Source: Coriobacteriales bacterium (lineage in GTDB: Bacteria > Actinomycetota > Coriobacteriia > Coriobacteriales > UBA8131). From it: DNA of 8,453 nt. Positions within the stretch are counted from its first letter, which is position 1, and each line of letters opens with the position of its first letter. The notes beneath the pieces are model-generated. The model made no database searches, was not told the origin of the DNA, and saw nothing but the letters and a program-made list of their open reading frames with translations. Positions 6,919 through 8,453 of the stretch are shown here, one piece after another. The stretch lies in the NCBI GenBank assembly GCA_031286975.1, contig JAITTM010000222.1, positions 1 to 8,453 of the forward strand, read 5' to 3'. The position numbers and the translations under genes are program-made.

Positions 6919-7164
6919 TTACTCCACGGTGCCGTAGACAAAGCCCCAGCCATGGCCGCTGAGCGCTGAGTTGAACTGGTCACAGAGCCTCTGCCGATAA
7001 TAGCTGCCGGGCGGAAGCAGCAGGACTATCTCCATCAGGTCGTCGATGAGGTCAAAGGTCTCGGCCATGAGGATAACATCGAGCCGAGTGACTCGCTTCT
7101 TCTCCCTATACAGCGCATCTACCAGGCGCTGCAAGGTTCCAAACTCCTCCGACGGCCCGTTCAC
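6919..7164 (-). CDS. Unknown 81-residue protein between ecfT and ade
   Basis: The gene starts at GTG 7164, whose last bases form the TGA stop of ecfT (GTGA overlap), which suggests translational coupling. GGAG at 7172-7175 lies seven bases upstream. The product is soluble and mostly helical by appearance: charged N-terminal helix (TLQRLVDALYREKKRV), an amphipathic central helix rich in Asp/Leu (DLIDDLMEIVLLL), then PPGSYYRQRLCDQFNSAL and an aromatic end SGHGWGFVYGTVE. There is no signal peptide, membrane segment, or known motif. I do not recognise the family. Its tight placement between a transporter subunit and adenine deaminase says it is a real gene of the cluster, but not what it does. 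Confidence 0.8.
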   Translation of the reverse strand: MNGPSEEFGTLQRLVDALYREKKRVTRLDVILMAETFDLIDDLMEIVLLLPPGSYYRQRLCDQFNSALSGHGWGFVYGTVE

Positions 7165-7985
7165 AGCAAGACTCCAATCACGATAAGGAGCGCGGTGCCC
7201 ACGCAGCCGGTCACAAGGTCGCGGGCTTGCAGCACGACGACCTTGAGGTGCGTGCGACCCTTGCCCACGTAGCAGCGCGATTCCATGGCGGCGGCCAGCT
7301 CGTCGGCGCGCCTGAAGAGGTTGACGAACAGCGGTATCATCACCGGCACCCAGGCTCTGGCACGCTTGAGCGGGCCTCCCTGGTCAAAGCGCACGCCGCG
7401 CGCGCTTTGGGCGACCATGATCTTCTCCGCCTCCTCTGCCGTAAGCGGGATAAAGCGCAGCGCGATGCTGAACATGGTTGCGATGTCCTCCACGGGCACG
7501 CGCAGCAGGCGCAGGGGCGCAAGCAGTTTGGTGATGGCATCAGCCAGACTCACCACCGAGCTGGTAAAGGTGAGCAGCGACGTGATGCTTACCAACGCGG
7601 CGATGCGCAACACAAAATAGAGCCCCTGCAGCGCGCCAAAGGGACGGACGCCAAAGCTGCCGATAAGGGCGATGCTCTGCGGTATGTCAGATGCCGTGGC
7701 AGGATCGAAAGGCACTGCGGAGAAGGTCAGGGCGTTAGCAAAGAAGGTGAACGCCAAGATGAGCAGCACGGGCTTGAAGCCGCGCGCCGCCCGCTTGAGC
7801 GGAACACCCGCGATAAGGTAGGCGGTCACCAGAAGTGCCACGCAGGTCAGCAGCCCCAGCCAGCCGCTCACCATGAAGAGCGCGAACACGAAGGCTACCA
7901 CCAGCAGCAGCTTCATGCGTGCGTCGAGCGTATGCACCGCGCTGTGTCCGGGAACATACTGTCCAAAGGGAACGGCTACCGGCAT
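7161..7985 (-). CDS. ecfT: ECF transporter transmembrane coupling protein EcfT
   Basis: EcfT is the membrane scaffold that joins the two ATPases of an energy-coupling-factor (type III ABC) importer to a substrate-binding S protein. The start chosen is ATG 7985: GGAGG at 7993-7997 lies seven bases upstream, while an in-frame TTG at 7991 would be almost on top of it. The product is 274 residues. Near the N-terminus is SAVHTLDARMKLLL, typical of the family ('lhrLdpr.Kll'). Hydrophobic segments follow at about 25-65, 75-90, 120-145 and near the C-terminus (about 250-274). The two cytoplasmic coupling motifs are present: QSARGV (A195-R196-G197) and ESRCYVG (R237). The 5' end overlaps ecfA by 10 bases and the 3' end overlaps the 81-residue gene by four bases, so all three are probably translated together. 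Confidence 0.95.
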   Translation of the reverse strand: MPVAVPFGQYVPGHSAVHTLDARMKLLLVVAFVFALFMVSGWLGLLTCVALLVTAYLIAGVPLKRAARGFKPVLLILAFTFFANALTFSAVPFDPATASDIPQSIALIGSFGVRPFGALQGLYFVLRIAALVSITSLLTFTSSVVSLADAITKLLAPLRLLRVPVEDIATMFSIALRFIPLTAEEAEKIMVAQSARGVRFDQGGPLKRARAWVPVMIPLFVNLFRRADELAAAMESRCYVGKGRTHLKVVVLQARDLVTGCVGTALLIVIGVLL

Positions 7986-8453
7986 ATGCAACCCTCCCCT
8001 GACGGGAGCGCCTGCAAACAGGGGCTAATAGTGACGGTGGCGCTGCCGTCAGCTTTGATAACGCGACCCTCTTTGAGGGTGAGTACGCTATGGACACGCG
8101 GCAGGAACTCGTCGGTGTCATGCGAGACGACCACCACGCCGGTGCCGCTTGCCAGTTGCAACGCGACAAGTTGGTGAAAGAAGATACGTCCGTTGCGGTC
8201 AAGACCTGCCGTGGGCTCGTCAAAGAGCAGCATCTGCGGCTGCATGGCAAGGATCGTTGCCAAGGCGACCCGCCGCGCCTCGCCACCACTGAGGGTGAAG
8301 GGTGAACGGGGGCCAAAAAGCGCGGGATCCAGCCCCACCGCCTCAAGCGACGTGCGCACGATCTGCTCGCGCTGCTCCTGCGTGTCCGCCCTGCCCAGGT
8401 TGGCTGGCCCAAACACCACGTCCTCGGCAACGGTGGCGGCAAAGAGCTGCGAC
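7976..8453 (-). CDS. ecfA: ECF transporter ATPase EcfA, C-terminal part, cut by the right window edge
   Basis: The frame is open from the right edge to TAG at 7976-7978, giving the last 158 residues. It starts within the Q-loop region SQLFAATVAEDVVFGPANLG, which is characteristic of ECF ATPases. Then come the ABC signature LSGGEARRVALA (about 8265-8303), Walker B LLFDEPTAGLD with the D-loop (about 8198-8230), and the H-loop SHDTDEFL with the switch His at 8120-8122. Walker A lies outside the window. The C-terminal tail is short and ends at the start of ecfT, overlapping by 10 bases. ECF importers use two such ATPases (EcfA1 and EcfA2); I cannot tell which this is, or whether one or two copies exist upstream. 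The pair with EcfT would energise uptake of a vitamin, metal or nucleobase-like substrate set by an unseen S component. Confidence 0.95.
   Translation of the reverse strand, partial: SQLFAATVAEDVVFGPANLGRADTQEQREQIVRTSLEAVGLDPALFGPRSPFTLSGGEARRVALATILAMQPQMLLFDEPTAGLDRNGRIFFHQLVALQLASGTGVVVVSHDTDEFLPRVHSVLTLKEGRVIKADGSATVTISPCLQALPSGEGCICR

Noticed and set aside
7227..8177. A 316-codon open frame on the plus strand opposite ecfT and ecfA
   Set aside because: It is opposite two well-supported genes and its protein is rich in His, Gln, Arg and Gly without domains, as expected from antisense translation.
1..8453. CRISPR arrays, tRNA or rRNA genes, transposase genes
   Set aside because: I saw no regularly spaced repeats, no cloverleaf with a CCA end, no rRNA-like stretch and no transposase motif anywhere in the window.

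Overview
The window (8,453 bases, moderately high GC) looks like chromosomal DNA of a Gram-positive actinobacterium, most likely of the class Coriobacteriia (Eggerthella/Olsenella/Collinsella relatives). This is inferred from a secreted protein with three cell-wall-binding type 2 repeats fused to a CAP domain, strong AGGAGG-type ribosome binding sites, GTG/TTG starts, and the gene order ecfA-ecfT-small gene-ade-purH. The placement is an inference, not a database result.

Left part (1-2664): two exported proteins are transcribed away from each other from a 336-base intergenic region. To the left, on the minus strand, is the N-terminal 200 residues of a secreted subtilisin-like protease precursor, cut by the window edge. 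To the right, on the plus strand, is a 554-residue secreted protein with a signal peptide, an acidic linker, three CWB_2 repeats and a C-terminal CAP/SCP domain. It ends in a strong intrinsic terminator whose T tract finishes two bases before the end of the convergent minus-strand gene.

Right part (2667-8453): all genes lie on the minus strand and are closely packed. In transcription order they are: the C-terminal part of an ECF transporter ATPase (ecfA, cut by the right edge), the transmembrane coupling protein ecfT (overlaps ecfA by 10 bases), an 81-residue unknown protein (GTGA overlap with ecfT), adenine deaminase (ade), the bifunctional IMP-forming enzyme purH, and, after a long inverted repeat, a 191-residue unknown protein with a TTG start. 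Ade makes hypoxanthine from adenine, and PurH makes IMP at the end of de novo synthesis. Hypoxanthine also becomes IMP once a phosphoribosyltransferase (not seen here) acts, so both enzymes feed the IMP pool. The ECF transporter's substrate cannot be read from this window because no S component is present.

The most unusual non-coding feature is an approximately 131-base imperfect palindrome (3311-3441) that begins at the purH stop codon and separates purH from the 191-residue gene. Its mismatches are mostly G-U and tandem G-A when read as plus-strand RNA, and an 11-base direct repeat inside and beside it offers an alternative pairing. The 191-residue protein is the second oddity: its layout resembles a class IV (fold-type IV) PLP enzyme, but it contains only one lysine, next to its C-terminus, so it cannot carry the usual PLP-binding lysine.
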